Positions 1 through 6,816 of a stretch of DNA of 14,107 bases are shown here, one piece after another (position 1 is the stretch's first letter; each line of letters opens with the position of its first letter). The translations under genes were made by a program, and so were the position numbers. The notes under the pieces are model-generated. The model had not been told where the DNA came from. It searched no databases and worked only from the letters and a program-made list of their open reading frames with translations. The DNA is from Roseicyclus sp. Lineage in GTDB: Bacteria > Pseudomonadota > Alphaproteobacteria > Rhodobacterales > Rhodobacteraceae. Where the stretch lies: positions 1-14,107 of the forward strand of contig JAGYLB010000062.1 in assembly GCA_018401055.1 (NCBI GenBank), written 5' to 3'.

Positions 1-360
1 ATAGCAATGGCCGCGCATGGTCAATTCGACGGTGTCGGTGATCGCATCGCGCGACGCGAGGCTGGAGCGCATGCCTTCATGGCCCATCGCGATGCCGTCG
101 GTGACGGTGATGGTGGTGAACTCGCGCGGCGTACCATGGGCATTCTTGACGCCGACCTTGACCGCCTGAGCCTGCCGGTTCAGCGAGATGTTGCAGGGTG
201 CCGCTTCGTTCCAGCAGGTCGCAACGCCTACGAAAGGCTGATGAATTTCTTCATCATTCAGCCCCATGGCGTAGAAATACGACCGATGCGGCGCGCGCGA
301 CGGGCCTTCGGTCACATGACGGCTTGGTAGGTTCGATTTATCAAGCTTGCCCTTCGACAT
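1..360 (-). CDS. ilvD: Dihydroxy-acid dehydratase (IlvD), N-terminal part, cut by window edge
   Basis: The minus strand from the ATG at 360 stays open for 120 codons to the window edge and reads as the N-terminus of dihydroxy-acid dehydratase. This cytoplasmic Fe-S enzyme converts 2,3-dihydroxy-isovalerate and its homologue to 2-oxo acids in valine, isoleucine and leucine synthesis. Diagnostic stretches are YFYAMGLNDEEIHQPFVGVA (29-48), TCWNEAAPCN (48-57), TVTDGIAMGHEGM (86-98) and the final RGHCY. By family knowledge Cys56 and Cys119 would be Fe-S cluster ligands and Asp89 a metal ligand. A purine-rich ribosome site (GGGGAG) sits about 8 bases upstream of the ATG. It is divergent from the CPBP protease gene across a 147-base gap. 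The family is usually about 560-620 residues, so only the first fifth is present. Identification is very secure; the rest of the gene cannot be judged. Confidence 0.95.
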   Translation of the reverse strand, partial: MSKGKLDKSNLPSRHVTEGPSRAPHRSYFYAMGLNDEEIHQPFVGVATCWNEAAPCNISLNRQAQAVKVGVKNAHGTPREFTTITVTDGIAMGHEGMRSSLASRDAITDTVELTMRGHCY

Positions 361-421
361 GGCGCAGGCCCTCCCCTTTGGTATCTGTGCGTAAACGATG
401 TGTTTCCGTTGAAATAGACGC

Positions 422-464
422 GGGGGGCAGGGCAGACAAGCGTGATTGCCGCGCCCCGTCCCCC
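422..464. repeat. Imperfect GC-rich inverted repeat in the ilvD/CPBP divergent gap
   Basis: The arms GGGGGGCAGGGC (422-433) and GCCCCGTCCCCC (453-464) can pair with ten Watson-Crick pairs, one G-T pair and one mismatch around a 19-base loop. It lies 43 bases before the CPBP start codon and is not followed by a T-run, so it is not a classic terminator. It could be a leader hairpin or a protein site, or may simply reflect high GC. No convincing -35/-10 pair was found in this gap. Confidence 0.3.
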
Positions 465-507
465 GGTCTAGACTTGATCCAACGAAAAGCCGCCACAGGC
501 AGGTCCG

Positions 508-1392
508 ATGCAGTATCAAGAACACGCCGCGTTTTTGGCGCCCGCCCGAGTCTACCCCGCGCCCTGGCGCCTTTTGGTGGGGCTGGTGGTGATGGGGCTG
601 GTCTATGCGGCGGGGTTCGGGGTGATCTATGCCATCCTGATCACCGTAAGCGGCCGGGACGGTGCCGCGATGTGGCTGGTCCGCATGGCCGAGGCCGACA
701 CGCCCACCGCGACGCTTTTGGTGCTGGCAAGCTTCGTCGGCATGGGTGCAGGCGCGATGTTGGCCGCGCGTCTGCTGCACAAGCGCGCCGTGGCGACGCT
801 GTTCGGGCCGCGCCGGCGGCTGATGCGCGATTTCACCATCGCCGCCGCATTCTGCGCGGTCTTGAACGGGCTGACCGCGGTGCTGCCCGTGGGCGTGGCC
901 CCCGTGCCCAACCTCGACATCGCGCTTTGGGCATCGTTCCTGCCGCTGGCGCTGGTCGGCATCGTCGTGCAGACGGGCGCCGAAGAAGTGCTGTTTCGCG
1001 GCTATATCCAAAGCCAGCTGGCGGCGCGCTTTGCACAGCCGCTGATCTGGATGGGTCTTCCCTCGGCCCTGTTTGCCGTGTTGCATTACCAACCCGGCGT
1101 GATGGGCGACAATGCCTGGATCGTGGTCGCGGCCGTGTTCCTCTTTGCGCTTTGCGCCGCCGATCTGACCGCGCGCACCGGCACCATCGGCGCGGCTTGG
1201 GGGTTTCATTTCGCCAATAACGCGGTGGCGATCCTGTTTGTGGCGCTGGATGGGCCGCTCTCGGGCCTTGCCCTTTACACCCTGCCGATGTCGGGCCTGC
1301 CCGATGCCGATCTGCGGCCGATGCTGTTTGCCGGCATGGCGGTCACGGCGGCGATCTGGCTGGTCATTCGCATCGTCACGCGCCCCGCCTGA
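508..1392 (+). CDS. CPBP family intramembrane metalloprotease
   Basis: A 294-residue polytopic membrane protein of the CPBP (CAAX protease and bacteriocin-processing, Abi/Rce1-like) family. Members are intramembrane proteases that cut substrates within the inner membrane; the bacterial substrates are mostly unknown. All family motifs are visible in order: EEVLFR (E159, E160, R164), FAVLH (F189, H193) and HFANN (H234, N238). These glutamates and histidines form the active site in the family. About eight hydrophobic segments are visible (roughly residues 21-45, 66-88, 108-128, 137-156, 178-195, 203-220, 227-247, 272-291). The ATG at 508 is preceded by AGGCAGG at a suitable distance. An 84-base gap with a strong hairpin separates it from accD. 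The family call is firm; the substrate and role cannot be deduced. Confidence 0.9.
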   Translation: MQYQEHAAFLAPARVYPAPWRLLVGLVVMGLVYAAGFGVIYAILITVSGRDGAAMWLVRMAEADTPTATLLVLASFVGMGAGAMLAARLLHKRAVATLFGPRRRLMRDFTIAAAFCAVLNGLTAVLPVGVAPVPNLDIALWASFLPLALVGIVVQTGAEEVLFRGYIQSQLAARFAQPLIWMGLPSALFAVLHYQPGVMGDNAWIVVAAVFLFALCAADLTARTGTIGAAWGFHFANNAVAILFVALDGPLSGLALYTLPMSGLPDADLRPMLFAGMAVTAAIWLVIRIVTRPA

Positions 1393-1400
1393 CCACGCAA

Positions 1401-1434
1401 GAGCCAGCGCGCGATTGCAAGTGGCGCGCGGCTC
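1401..1434. terminator. Strong GC hairpin between the CPBP protease gene and accD
   Basis: GAGCC-A-GCGCGC (1401-1412) pairs with GCGCGCGGCTC (1424-1434): eleven base pairs with a single bulged A around an 11-base loop. It starts 9 bases after the CPBP stop codon and ends 42 bases before accD. There is no T-run after it, so as a terminator it would be atypical; it could instead be an mRNA end or leader structure for accD. Confidence 0.4.
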
Positions 1435-1476
1435 GCTTATCTGCTCCCCTGTCACGGAACGGTGCCGGAGCCACCC

Positions 1477-2388
1477 ATGAACTGGATCACCAATTACGTC
1501 CGCCCGCGGATCAACTCGATCTTCTCGCGCCGCGAGATGCCCGAAAACCTTTGGTCCAAATGCGATGAATGCGGCACCATGCTGTTTCACCGGGAACTGT
1601 CCGATGCGCTGAATGTCTGCACCAATTGCGGGCATCACATGGCGATCACGCCGCGCGCGCGCTTCGAGGCGCTGTTTGACGGCGGCATCTTTGCCGAGGT
1701 GTCCGTGCCCCGGCCCATCGACGATCCGCTGAAATTCCGTGACCAAAAGAAATACCCCGACCGGCTGCGATCGGCGCAGAAAACCACCGGCGAAACCGAA
1801 GCGATGCTGGTCGCAGAGGGTGAAATCGGGCGCACCCCAATCGTCGCCGCCGCGCAGGATTTTTCCTTCATGGGCGGATCGATGGGCATGTATGTCGGCA
1901 ACGCGATCATCGCCGCCTGCGAGCGCGCCGTCGCCTTGAAACGCCCGCTGGTGCTGTTTTCCGCCGCTGGCGGCGCACGGATGCAGGAAGGCATCCTGTC
2001 ACTGATGCAGATGCCCCGGTCCACCGTCGCCATCCAGATGCTGAAAGAGGCGGGCCTGCCCTATATCGTCGTGCTGACCCACCCCACCACGGGCGGCGTC
2101 ACCGCATCCTACGCGATGCTGGGCGATATCCAGATCGCGGAACCCAACGCGCTGATCTGTTTCGCCGGCCCCCGCGTGATCGAACAGACGATCCGCGAAA
2201 AGCTTCCCGAGGGATTCCAGCGCGCCGAATACCTGCTGGATCACGGGATGCTTGACCGGGTCACGCCGCGCGGCAAGCTGCGCGAAGAGTTGATCACCAT
2301 CACCCGGATGCTGACCGGCATGCCGCCCGCCGTAGCCGGTGACCTGCCCGCGCCGGAAGCCACCGCAACGGAAAAGACCGCGCCGTGA
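1477..2388 (+). CDS. accD: Acetyl-CoA carboxylase carboxyltransferase subunit beta (AccD)
   Basis: The 303-residue beta subunit of acetyl-CoA carboxyltransferase, which with AccA moves the carboxyl group from biotin on AccB to acetyl-CoA to make malonyl-CoA, the first committed step of fatty acid synthesis. A four-cysteine zinc ribbon is visible near the N-terminus (C29, C32, C48, C51; CDEC...CTNCG). The crotonase-type carboxyltransferase core follows, with [24 protein letters not shown] and [10 protein letters not shown]. Length matches the usual size of about 300 residues. I chose ATG 1477 because CGGAG (1466-1470) lies six bases before it. An in-frame GTG at 1462 would add five residues but would overlap that ribosome site. 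It overlaps folC by four bases, so the two are probably translationally coupled; accD-folC adjacency is common in bacteria. Confidence 0.97.
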   Translation: MNWITNYVRPRINSIFSRREMPENLWSKCDECGTMLFHRELSDALNVCTNCGHHMAITPRARFEALFDGGIFAEVSVPRPIDDPLKFRDQKKYPDRLRSAQKTTGETEAMLVAEGEIGRTPIVAAAQDFSFMGGSMGMYVGNAIIAACERAVALKRPLVLFSAAGGARMQEGILSLMQMPRSTVAIQMLKEAGLPYIVVLTHPTTGGVTASYAMLGDIQIAEPNALICFAGPRVIEQTIREKLPEGFQRAEYLLDHGMLDRVTPRGKLREELITITRMLTGMPPAVAGDLPAPEATATEKTAP

Positions 2389-3659
2389 ACTTGCCATCGT
2401 CGGATGTCCTCCTTGACCGGATGATGTCGCTTCATCCCAAGATCATCGACCTGACGCTGGACCGGATGCACCGCATTCTCGCCGCGCTGGATCATCCCGA
2501 ACGCCGGGTGCCGCCGGTCATCCACATCGCGGGCACCAATGGCAAGGGATCGACCCAGGCGATGATCCGCGCCGGGCTGGAAGGGGCGGGGTTGACCTGT
2601 CACGCCTATACCTCGCCACATCTGGCGCGGTTTCACGAACGCATCCGCGTGGCGGGCACCCTGATCGACGAGGCGCGGCTTGCCGCGATCTTGGATCGGT
2701 GCCTTGCCGCCAACGGCCCAGATCCTATCACCTTTTTCGAGATCACGACGGCGGCGGGCTTTGCCGCCTTTGCCGATACGCCCGCCGATTACACCTTGCT
2801 CGAGGTCGGGCTGGGTGGGCGGCTGGATGCCACCAATGTCATCGACGGCCCCGCGATCACGGTCATCACCCCCGTCGATCTGGATCATCAGCAATACCTG
2901 GGCGACACGCTGGCGAAAATCGCTGCGGAAAAGGCCGGGATCATCAAGCGCGGTGTGCCGGTGATCGTGGGCCGCCAACAGGACGCGGCCCTCGCGGTGA
3001 TCGAGGCGCAGGCGGCCCGTCTTGGCGCGCCCGTCATCGCCCATGGCCAGCACTGGCAGGTCTGGGAAGAGGCCGGGCGGCTGGTGTTCCAGGATGAAAC
3101 CGGGCTGCTCGATCTGCCCAAGCCAGCGCTGCCCGGCGCGCACCAGGTGGAAAACGCGGGCATGGCCCTGGCCGTCTTGCGCGCCCTTGGCCAAGGCGAA
3201 ACCGCCTGCGAGGCGGCGATGACCAATGTCATCTGGCCCGCCCGCATGCAGCGGTTGCGCCATGGCCCGTTGCACGATTTGGCCCCCGAGGCAGAGCTGT
3301 GGCTGGATGGCGGTCACAACCCCCATGCCGCCATCGCCATCGCGGCGCTCTTGGCCGAGATGCCAGCGCGGCCCACGCACCTGATCTGCGGGATGCTGAA
3401 CACCAAGGATGTGACCGGCTACATGGCACCGCTGGCCCGGGTCGCCCAAAGCCTGCATGCCGTGTCGATCCCCGGTCAGGCGGCGACCCTGCCCGCGACC
3501 GCCACGGCAACCGCCGCAACGCAGGCCGGTTTGGACGCGCATGTTGCCGATGGCGTGGCCCAGGCCCTGGCCGAAATCACCGCACAGGCCCCGCAGGCGC
3601 GCATCCTGATCTGTGGATCGCTGTATCTTGCCGGGGAAATCCTCAAGGAAAACGGGTGA
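2385..3659 (+). CDS. folC: Bifunctional dihydrofolate synthase / folylpolyglutamate synthase (FolC)
   Basis: A 424-residue ATP-dependent Mur-ligase-type enzyme that adds glutamate to dihydropteroate and then extends folate polyglutamates in the cytoplasm. The P-loop AGTNGKGST (49-57) is intact. It is followed by the family's [12 protein letters not shown] stretch, [13 protein letters not shown], and the [20 protein letters not shown] segment with its conserved lysine. The C-terminal ligase domain carries [11 protein letters not shown]. Length matches the family (about 420). The start is GTG at 2385, inside the GTGA that also ends accD, so translation is probably coupled to accD. The next gene starts 52 bases after its stop. 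Identification is secure. Confidence 0.96.
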   Translation: MNLPSSDVLLDRMMSLHPKIIDLTLDRMHRILAALDHPERRVPPVIHIAGTNGKGSTQAMIRAGLEGAGLTCHAYTSPHLARFHERIRVAGTLIDEARLAAILDRCLAANGPDPITFFEITTAAGFAAFADTPADYTLLEVGLGGRLDATNVIDGPAITVITPVDLDHQQYLGDTLAKIAAEKAGIIKRGVPVIVGRQQDAALAVIEAQAARLGAPVIAHGQHWQVWEEAGRLVFQDETGLLDLPKPALPGAHQVENAGMALAVLRALGQGETACEAAMTNVIWPARMQRLRHGPLHDLAPEAELWLDGGHNPHAAIAIAALLAEMPARPTHLICGMLNTKDVTGYMAPLARVAQSLHAVSIPGQAATLPATATATAATQAGLDAHVADGVAQALAEITAQAPQARILICGSLYLAGEILKENG

Positions 3660-3711
3660 TCTTGCGGCATCGGCCCTTGACGGACAGCGCTTCGCCGCCA
3701 AGGTTTGCCCC

Positions 3712-4233
3712 ATGTTGATCCGCAGCCTTGCCCTTGCCGCCGTCACGGCGCTTGCCGCCCAGCCCGCCCTGGCCGAGGCGCGGTTCCAGTTCTGCTGGAT
3801 CGGGGCCAATGGCTATACGATGCAAGGCCAGATCGAATTTCCCAAGACGCTTCTGAACACCGGCATCATCAACGAAACGCAGGTCACGGGCTTTCGCATC
3901 CAGGGGTTCCATGATGGGCTGCCCATCGGGTTCTGGTCGCTCGAGATGCTGACCCCGGACACATCCTGGTTGTTGCATTTCGACACTCGAAACCTGCAAT
4001 TTCCCACCGGCGGATCGCGCAGCCAACAGACCTACCAGGAATGGAACGCCAACGGCGAGGTCAATGATTGCGGCGCGGATGGCGGTTTCGGCTTCAACGG
4101 CGGCAACTGGGCACAGGATGTCTGCATCGACAACACCTGGATCGAGGCAAGTTCGATCGATCCCTTCACCCCGCTTCAGGCCTATCCGATGGAGGTGCGC
4201 CTGAATTGTGATCCCTCGATCCCGGTCAGCTGA
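3712..4233 (+). CDS. Small secreted protein of unknown function, four cysteines
   Basis: Not recognised. The ATG at 3712 gives a 173-residue protein starting with a clear Sec signal peptide: positive start (MLIR), hydrophobic core, and an ALA cleavage site at residues 19-21. The mature part has four cysteines (C28, C120, C138, C166), consistent with two disulfides in the periplasm or outside. It is rich in Gly, Asn, Trp and Phe, with a Gly/Asn-rich stretch around 121-134. The frame is open upstream to 3613, but that start lies inside folC and would hide the signal peptide, so I reject it. AAGG lies about nine bases before the chosen ATG. It may be cotranscribed with folC (52-base gap). Its stop overlaps the end of the convergent HupE-like gene. 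Confidence 0.75.
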   Translation: MLIRSLALAAVTALAAQPALAEARFQFCWIGANGYTMQGQIEFPKTLLNTGIINETQVTGFRIQGFHDGLPIGFWSLEMLTPDTSWLLHFDTRNLQFPTGGSRSQQTYQEWNANGEVNDCGADGGFGFNGGNWAQDVCIDNTWIEASSIDPFTPLQAYPMEVRLNCDPSIPVS

Positions 4234-4837
4234 TCGCACCACGCAGGCCAAAGGCCAGGAACAGCATCAGGATCGCACCGATCCAGGATGCAACCACCCG
4301 CCAGCCGATGCGCATCCACGGTGCGGGCACCTTGTCCAGCGCAAGCGCCGCAGCGCCCGCACCCGCCGCGAGGATCATGTTCGCGGCAAACAGGATGCCC
4401 AGCTGGATGAACACCGACAGGTCGAACAACCCATGCCCTTGCAGGGCGGTGGCCATGGCCGCCAAACCGATCAACCCCGTGAATACGGCGATGACCGGGT
4501 GGCGATTTTCGGGCCAAAGGGCCGCAAGACAGGCAATGACCACGCCCAATCCGATGAAAACCGCCGCGATCCAGACGCCAACCAGAGGCCCCAGGACAAC
4601 CCCGATGATCTGGCCAATGATGGCATGGGGCCAGACGCGCGGCAAACCGTCCGTGTCCCACAGGCTGATGGCAATGCCCATGGCGACGATCGGCAACAGG
4701 ATGCCCGGAGAGGTCACGATGACCCCGGCCCCCTCGATGAACTGGGCATAGGGTTCCGCGCCGCCCTGAAAGGCATGCGCATCCGCCCGCCCGCCAAGCG
4801 CGGCAAACGCCGCAGATAGGCCCAGCCGCCAAAGCAA
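4226..4837 (-). CDS. HupE/UreJ-like membrane protein lacking the metal motifs (second of a tandem pair)
   Basis: About 203 residues: a signal-peptide-like N-terminus ending near ADAHA (about residue 22), then roughly six hydrophobic segments with the overall look of HupE/UreJ proteins. Unlike the gene just upstream it has neither HX5DH nor FHGX(A/V)HGXE; at the second site it has only a degenerate QGHGLFD. No ATG is available near the N-terminus. Possible starts are TTG 4837 (used here) or CTG 4846, the latter overlapping the TGA of the upstream gene as CTGA, so translation probably depends on the upstream gene. Its stop shares the palindrome TCAGCTGA (4226-4233) with the convergent gene. It may be an accessory partner of the upstream permease or a diverged paralogue; transport activity is uncertain. 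Confidence 0.72.
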   Translation of the reverse strand: MLWRLGLSAAFAALGGRADAHAFQGGAEPYAQFIEGAGVIVTSPGILLPIVAMGIAISLWDTDGLPRVWPHAIIGQIIGVVLGPLVGVWIAAVFIGLGVVIACLAALWPENRHPVIAVFTGLIGLAAMATALQGHGLFDLSVFIQLGILFAANMILAAGAGAAALALDKVPAPWMRIGWRVVASWIGAILMLFLAFGLRGAIS

Positions 4838-4842
4838 GGGGA

Positions 4843-5442
4843 TCAGGCCAACCCGAACAGGAAGGCCGCGCCAACCAGCGCGATAACCCCGCCCGCACCA
4901 CGCACGGCGGTCTTGCCGATATCCGACGCGGTCAAAAGGCCAAAACCGATCCCCGCGAGGTGCAACAGCCCGGTGCCGATGACAAAGCCCACCGCGTAGC
5001 CATAGGGGCTGAAGGCTTCGGGCAATTCCGTGCCATGGGCATGACCATGAAAGATCGCGAAAACCCCGACGATGACCGCCGCGACCCAGATCGGCGCGCG
5101 CACGGCAAACACGATCAACAGGCCCAGCACCACACCCGACAAGGCAATGCCGGTCTCGACCGCCGGCAGGGGCAGACCCATGACGCCCAGCGCCCCACCC
5201 AGGGCCATGACCAGCGGAAAGACAACCGGCAAGATCCAGATCGCGGGGCTTCCCAGGAAGGCGCCCCACAGACCCACGGCCACCATCGCCACGACATGAT
5301 CCCAACCATAGATCGGGTGCCAGAACCCGCTGGCGAACCCGCTGTTGATGCCGTCGCCCGTATGGGCCGCCACCTGGGGTGCGATCAGGGCAAGGGCCAG
5401 CGCCAGCCCGATGGCCCGGCCGTGCATCAAGACATTGGTCAT
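4843..5442 (-). CDS. hupE: HupE/UreJ family nickel/cobalt permease
   Basis: A 199-residue protein with a signal peptide (cleavage near QVAA|HTGD, about residue 26) and about six membrane segments. Both signatures known to matter for nickel uptake in HupE are complete: HPIYGWDH (H42, D48, H49; the HX5DH motif) and FHGHAHGTE (131-139; FHGX(A/V)HGXE). A histidine follows the predicted cleavage site, as is usual in the family. It probably diffuses Ni2+ or Co2+ through the inner membrane. No hydrogenase or urease gene is in the window, so the metal may serve urease, hydrogenase or cobalamin synthesis elsewhere. GGAG lies seven bases before the ATG. A candidate promoter and palindrome lie upstream. 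The metal is inferred from the family only. Confidence 0.88.
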   Translation of the reverse strand: MTNVLMHGRAIGLALALALIAPQVAAHTGDGINSGFASGFWHPIYGWDHVVAMVAVGLWGAFLGSPAIWILPVVFPLVMALGGALGVMGLPLPAVETGIALSGVVLGLLIVFAVRAPIWVAAVIVGVFAIFHGHAHGTELPEAFSPYGYAVGFVIGTGLLHLAGIGFGLLTASDIGKTAVRGAGGVIALVGAAFLFGLA

Positions 5443-5470
5443 GGGTATTCTCCGCGAAAAAGACGGCGAC

Positions 5471-5498
5471 AGGGTATGGGTTCAGGCGCGACGGTCAA
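5471..5498 (-). promoter_or_regulatory. Candidate sigma70-type promoter for the hupE pair
   Basis: On the minus strand TTGACC (5498-5493) and TACCCT (5476-5471) are separated by 16 bases. They match the consensus at four of six and three of six positions. The -10 lies 28 bases upstream of the hupE ATG. Position and spacing are good but the -10 is weak. Confidence 0.35.
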
Positions 5499-5503
5499 TG
5501 GCG

Positions 5504-5524
5504 AAAAAGGGGTCACCCCTGACC
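5504..5524 (-). terminator. Hairpin plus T-run after zapE, or operator upstream of hupE
   Basis: The minus strand reads AGGGGTGACCCCTTTTT (5520-5504): a five-pair GC-rich stem, three-base loop and five Ts, 71 bases after the zapE stop, which fits a rho-independent terminator. An overlapping perfect palindrome GGTCA-GGGG-TGACC (5524-5511) lies just upstream of the candidate hupE -35, which would also suit a regulator site. Another TGACCCC lies slightly further upstream (5537-5531). The sequence does not separate the two readings. Confidence 0.45.
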
Positions 5525-5590
5525 TTTCGTGGGGTCATCGGCGCCGCTATCCTGCCGCCCTGTACCGGCGTCGCGACCGGGCCGGTGCGG

Positions 5591-6691
5591 TCAGCCCGCC
5601 CCGTCGCGCCCCTTGCCCCAATCGGCGCCCTGCATCTCGCGCAACCGGCTGGCGGTGCGTTCGAACTCGAAACTGCCCGATCCTTCCTGGTACAGGCGTT
5701 CGGGCAGATCCTGTGCCGAACAGATCAACCGCACATGTCCTTCGTACAGCGCATCGACCAGCGTCACGAACCGCTTCGCCTCGTTGAACTTGGTCGCATC
5801 AAGGCGCGGGATGCCATCCAGCACCAGGAGCTTGGCCGCCCCCACCAGCGCCAGGTAATCCGCCGGGCCCAGCGGTTGGCCGCAGAGATCCCAGAACGAG
5901 GCCCGCGCCATGCCCGCCCAGTAGCGCGGCAAGCGCACCTGGCGGCCCTTGACCTCCAGGCACAGCTCTTCCTCGCGGCCGCCGGTCAGATCGCGCCAGA
6001 TCTCGTCGATGGCCGCCGTGGCCTGCGCCCCCAAGGGCGAAAAATACACCGGCGACCCGGCCAGCCGATCTTGCCGGTAATCGGTCATCGCCTCCAGCTG
6101 GTCGACCTCCAGCCGGTCCTGCAACAGCTTGATGAAGGGCAGGAACAGCGCCCGGTTCAACCCGTCCTTGTACAGATCCTGCGGATGGCGGTTCGACGTG
6201 GTCACGATCACGACACCGGCCGCGAACAGCTTTTCGAACAGCCGCCCGACGATCATCGCATCGGCGATGTCGGTGATCTGCATCTCGTCGAAACACAAGA
6301 GCCGCAAGCCCTTGGCGATATCGGCCGCCACCGGCTTGATCGCATCCTCGACCCCGGTCTTGCGCGCCTCGTGCAGGGCGGCCTGCACCTCCTGCATGAA
6401 GGCATGAAAATGCACCCGGCGTTTTTCGACCGTTGGCGCGTGGTGATAGAACAGGTCCATCAACATCGACTTGCCGCGCCCGACACCGCCCCAAAGGTAA
6501 ATCCCCTGCGGGCCGTCGGGCGGTTCAGGCTTGCGAAACCGCGCGAAAAGGCCCGGCTTTGGCCGCGCCTGCGCCTCCAGGCGTTCGCGCAACGCCTCCA
6601 GCCGCACCAGCGCCGCGCGCTGCGCCGGGTCGGGGCGCAACAGGCCCTCGGAAACGCGGGTGTCGTAAATGGCTTGCAGATGCTGTCCCAT
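5591..6691 (-). CDS. zapE: ZapE, AFG1-like cell division ATPase
   Basis: A 366-residue AFG1/ZapE-family P-loop ATPase. In Escherichia coli ZapE associates with the Z-ring and affects division under stress; the mitochondrial homologue AFG1/LACE1 acts in protein quality control. Visible motifs are Walker A GGVGRGKS (68-75), Walker B LLCFDE (131-136), a sensor-like TTSNRHP (164-170) and the family C-terminal stretch RFVTLVDALYE. ATG 6691 is preceded by AGGCGG. An in-frame start at 6817 would add 42 residues that do not resemble the family and would run across the divergent promoter region. Its length is close to E. coli ZapE. A long open frame on the opposite strand is only a shadow. Confidence 0.95.
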   Translation of the reverse strand: MGQHLQAIYDTRVSEGLLRPDPAQRAALVRLEALRERLEAQARPKPGLFARFRKPEPPDGPQGIYLWGGVGRGKSMLMDLFYHHAPTVEKRRVHFHAFMQEVQAALHEARKTGVEDAIKPVAADIAKGLRLLCFDEMQITDIADAMIVGRLFEKLFAAGVVIVTTSNRHPQDLYKDGLNRALFLPFIKLLQDRLEVDQLEAMTDYRQDRLAGSPVYFSPLGAQATAAIDEIWRDLTGGREEELCLEVKGRQVRLPRYWAGMARASFWDLCGQPLGPADYLALVGAAKLLVLDGIPRLDATKFNEAKRFVTLVDALYEGHVRLICSAQDLPERLYQEGSGSFEFERTASRLREMQGADWGKGRDGAG

Positions 6692-6816
6692 GGCCGCCTG
6701 ATTAGCGCCATTCGCGCGCGGGGTTAAGCCGGGTCTTTTACCCCTGTCACACCGGGTGAATTGACGCGCGACAGCGGTCATGCAACCTGCCGCCAGCCAC
6801 AAGGGACACCGTGCCA

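Noticed and set aside
2241..3809. 522-codon minus-strand open frame opposite folC
   Set aside because: Antisense shadow; the plus strand encodes clear FolC with intact P-loop.
5443..5590. Possible cobalamin or nickel riboswitch upstream of hupE
   Set aside because: The 148-base gap lacks a recognisable B12 box and multi-helix layout; only short palindromes are present.
5345..6727. 460-codon open frame on the plus strand opposite zapE
   Set aside because: It is a GC-driven shadow of zapE: composition is rich in Arg, Gln, His and Leu without any family motif, whereas the minus strand shows full Walker motifs.
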